Shown here: one piece after another, positions 62,323 through 64,000 of the stretch
Numbering within the stretch: position 1 is the first letter of the stretch
Layout of the letters: every line of letters starts with the position of its first letter
Source: Mucilaginibacter lacusdianchii
GTDB taxonomy: Bacteria; Bacteroidota; Bacteroidia; Sphingobacteriales; Sphingobacteriaceae
DNA length: 64,000 nt
Direction of reading: 5' to 3'
Assembly (NCBI RefSeq): GCF_009770985.1
Contig: NZ_WSRW01000003.1
Coordinates: forward strand, 1,084,908 to 1,148,907
Position numbers and translations under genes: made by a program
Notes under the pieces: generated by a model
Database searches by the model: none
Seen by the model: the letters and a program-made list of their open reading frames with translations, nothing else
What the model was told of the DNA's origin: nothing

Positions 62323-62349
62323 CAGCACCGCTTTGATGAAGCGGTGCTG
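62323..62349 (-). repeat. Intercistronic 11-bp hairpin between SusE-like and GH76 genes
   Basis: CAGCACCGCTT and AAGCGGTGCTG pair perfectly around a 5-base loop. No T-tract follows, so it is more likely an mRNA-stabilising or processing element than a terminator. Confidence 0.75.
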
Positions 62350-62358
62350 GCGGTGACT

Positions 62359-63498
62359 TTATTTTACTGTTATGCTGTGTGTATAAGTTCCGGTAGGTGC
62401 GAAACTTACGGTGATGTCGACATTCTTATTATCTGCAGCACCATTAAATTTGTATGAGTAATCGTACTGAGAACCGTCAACTGGCAATAAATAGAAGTAT
62501 GAAGCAGCGCTATTCGCATCCGCACGGCTATTGTCGCGGTTAGAGCTGCCATACCACTCGGTACCAGCTGTGCCTGCAGCGTTTTTAACACCCATGCGGA
62601 ATTTATAACGCTCATCACGGCCCCATGTTTCTTGGTGGAATACAATTGGCGCATTGCTTATTGACCAAACACCACCACCTGTATAGGTAAGTGTGTGCAA
62701 TACTTTATTCTCTGCCGAGAACCATAATCCCAGCGAAGTAATTTCTGTAACGCTGTAAGTAATGTTTTCAAAATCAAGCTTAATACGATACACTTTTGTA
62801 TCACCTGCTACAGTTACATCACCACCTTCAACTAGATCGTTGTTGGCAATTGAGTAGCTTTTAGCAGATGCATTTGTAGCTGCTGCAAAGTGATAAGTTC
62901 CAGCTTTTAATGAAGTATAAATTTCATAAGTTGCAGAACCTGTTTTTTTGAAGCGAAGCGCCTTAGTTAAATCAGCTCCTCCCTCTGTTGCAGAACCAGT
63001 TAAGTACAAGTCTGCAGGCAATTCAGCAAATCCTTTAGGACGCTCAACTTGTACTAATCTGGATGTTGTAGACTTTTGAACGTTGATGCCTTTTGACGAC
63101 CAAACAGCCCATTTAAGTTTACCAGTTTCTAATGATTTGATACCGGCCATGTTTGCAATTTTGTTCAAATCGGCATCGCTGATAGTTAATTTGTTGCGTG
63201 TTCCTTTATCATCTGACGCAACTGAAAAGATAGGCTGAGAAAAATCGCCATTCTCTTTATCAAACACCACTTCGTAAAACACCAGTCCGCCATCCTCGGC
63301 CTGTGCTTGCTGCCATTCAAAAACCTGAGTGCCAGCCTTAGGGTCCAATTTTACAAACTTGTTGTTTTCGGGAGCAAAAAGTGTATTTACCATTGATACG
63401 TTGGTATGTTCAAGCTCCTTGTCTTTTTTACATCCGGTTGTGATGCATGCTACAACCGCAGTAGTTAGCATTAATAATTTATATATAGTATTTTTCAT
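62359..63498 (-). CDS. SusE-domain glycan-binding lipoprotein
   Basis: Protein of 379 residues with a lipoprotein signal (Cys23, ITTGCKKDKE). The N-terminal SusE domain (about 30-130) has FEWQQAQAEDGGLVFYEVVF and later KLKWAVWSSKGINVQKS; two carbohydrate-binding beta-sandwich modules follow, LYLTGSATEGGADLTKALRF (from about 166) and LGLWFSAENKVLHTLTYTGG (from about 252). SusE/SusF proteins sit on the cell surface and help bind the glycan before uptake. Second gene of the locus after susD, 28 bp downstream. Confidence 0.9.
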   Translation of the reverse strand: MKNTIYKLLMLTTAVVACITTGCKKDKELEHTNVSMVNTLFAPENNKFVKLDPKAGTQVFEWQQAQAEDGGLVFYEVVFDKENGDFSQPIFSVASDDKGTRNKLTISDADLNKIANMAGIKSLETGKLKWAVWSSKGINVQKSTTSRLVQVERPKGFAELPADLYLTGSATEGGADLTKALRFKKTGSATYEIYTSLKAGTYHFAAATNASAKSYSIANNDLVEGGDVTVAGDTKVYRIKLDFENITYSVTEITSLGLWFSAENKVLHTLTYTGGGVWSISNAPIVFHQETWGRDERYKFRMGVKNAAGTAGTEWYGSSNRDNSRADANSAASYFYLLPVDGSQYDYSYKFNGAADNKNVDITVSFAPTGTYTHSITVK

Positions 63499-63526
63499 GT
63501 TGCTTTAATTTAATTGGTTTAATTTT

Positions 63527-64000
63527 TTATTGCCATCCTGGGTTTTGTGTCAAGTTCGGGTTAAGGTTCCGCTCGTCACGTGGTATTGGCCACAAATAGT
63601 GCTTAGACGGATCGAACACCCGTTGATTAGCGCGTATGTATCCATTATCAACAGATGGTGAACCATATTTGGCACCATGTGCCCAACCATTCAACACGGT
63701 TTCGGCAGTACGCCAGCGGCGGATGTCAAAAATGCGCAGACCTTCCATTGCCAGCTCTGTACGACGTTCGTTTCTGATGATGTTGCGTAAACCTGCTTGT
63801 CCGGCACCGCCATTGAAAGTAAGTGCGGCAGCATCTGTGAATCCGGCTCTCGCCCTTAATGCTCTAACGGTTTTATCCCAAACATCCCCTGTCATTTGTC
63901 CTAACTCGTTCTTTGCTTCTGCGTACATTAATAACACATCTGCATAACGAATAAGAATTAAATTTAGGCCCGACTGAAAATTGTTTGATGATGTTGGATC
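63527..64000 (-). CDS. SusD/RagB family nutrient-uptake protein (5' end outside window)
   Basis: Only the C-terminal 157 residues are inside the window; the frame continues past 64000. Seen: LILIRYADVLLMYAEAKNEL, the SusD family C-terminal signature, then RNERRTELAMEGLRIFDIRR and KHYLWPIPRDERNLNPNLTQ, and the final PGWQ. SusD is the lid of the SusC-SusD glycan importer in the outer membrane; susC should lie just outside the right edge. The GTG at 63937 is not a true start. Confidence 0.93.
   Translation of the reverse strand, partial: DPTSSNNFQSGLNLILIRYADVLLMYAEAKNELGQMTGDVWDKTVRALRARAGFTDAAALTFNGGAGQAGLRNIIRNERRTELAMEGLRIFDIRRWRTAETVLNGWAHGAKYGSPSVDNGYIRANQRVFDPSKHYLWPIPRDERNLNPNLTQNPGWQ

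Noticed and set aside
63527..63937. Start of the SusD gene at the GTG at 63937
   Set aside because: The frame continues upstream to the window edge with in-family sequence (LILIRYADV), so this is an internal codon of a gene cut by the edge.
1..64000. CRISPR arrays, insertion sequences, prophage, tRNA and rRNA genes
   Set aside because: Looked for by eye; no repeat-spacer pattern, transposase, phage gene, rRNA or tRNA was recognised. A tRNA search program could still find a tRNA I missed.

Overview
The window looks like a chromosomal segment of a Bacteroidota bacterium, most likely a Sphingobacteriaceae member (Mucilaginibacter/Pedobacter-like). The basis is moderately AT-rich DNA, many lipoproteins, SusD/SusE proteins, DUF4296, DUF4905, TIGR02757 and MutS2 family members, ProS of the archaeal/eukaryote-like type, and promoters of the Bacteroidota form (TAnnTTTG at -7, TTG near -33) with few Shine-Dalgarno sequences. 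No rRNA, tRNA, CRISPR array, insertion sequence or phage gene was seen. Genus is inference only.

Layout. 1-5.3 kb (minus strand): the N-terminal part of a secreted pectate-lyase-3-like beta-helix protein, a small lipoprotein, then the tight unit metB, a SUKH (SMI1/KNR4) protein and a TIGR02757 protein, and proS. 5.4-11.5 kb: a Tyr/Gly-rich lipoprotein with a FadL-like outer-membrane protein, dps, a DUF4905 protein, a LysM/RlpA-like protein overlapping udk, and an acidic disordered protein. 11.6-24.3 kb: a CE2-like SGNH esterase, a 46-residue Cys-rich protein, a DUF4296 lipoprotein overlapping mutS2, the almost gapless operon yggS-GNAT-DUF3298-aspartate kinase, a TPR histidine kinase, a large MG2/orphan-plug protein and a small protein built of five-residue repeats.

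24.3-41.6 kb is an exopolysaccharide locus. Its plus-strand core runs from the initiating sugar-phosphate transferase through Wza-like, Wzc-like tyrosine autokinase, Wzy-like polymerase/ligase, Wzx-like flippase, two GT4 glycosyltransferases, three acyltransferases and a WecG/TagA transferase. Two minus-strand secreted beta-helix proteins flank it; they could process the polymer. This is a complete-looking Wzx/Wzy-type pathway.

41.9-57.4 kb: a sulfite-oxidase-like molybdoenzyme with an MFS transporter, a large GAF-like protein, topB, an alpha-glucan phosphorylase homologue whose PLP-lysine position reads Thr, a DUF4342 protein, and a TetR-MFP-RND-OMF multidrug efflux operon with a palindrome just upstream of tetR. 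57.7-64 kb: mannonate dehydratase (plus strand), facing a minus-strand polysaccharide utilisation locus with SusD (cut by the window edge), SusE-like protein, GH76 and GH127-like enzymes.

I found no clearly new multi-gene system. The items most worth a second look are the phosphorylase without its PLP lysine, the strict pentad-repeat protein, the 46-aa Cys-rich protein, the beta-helix proteins flanking the exopolysaccharide genes, and the small membrane protein overlapping one of them. All functional calls come from reading motifs by eye; no database search was run.
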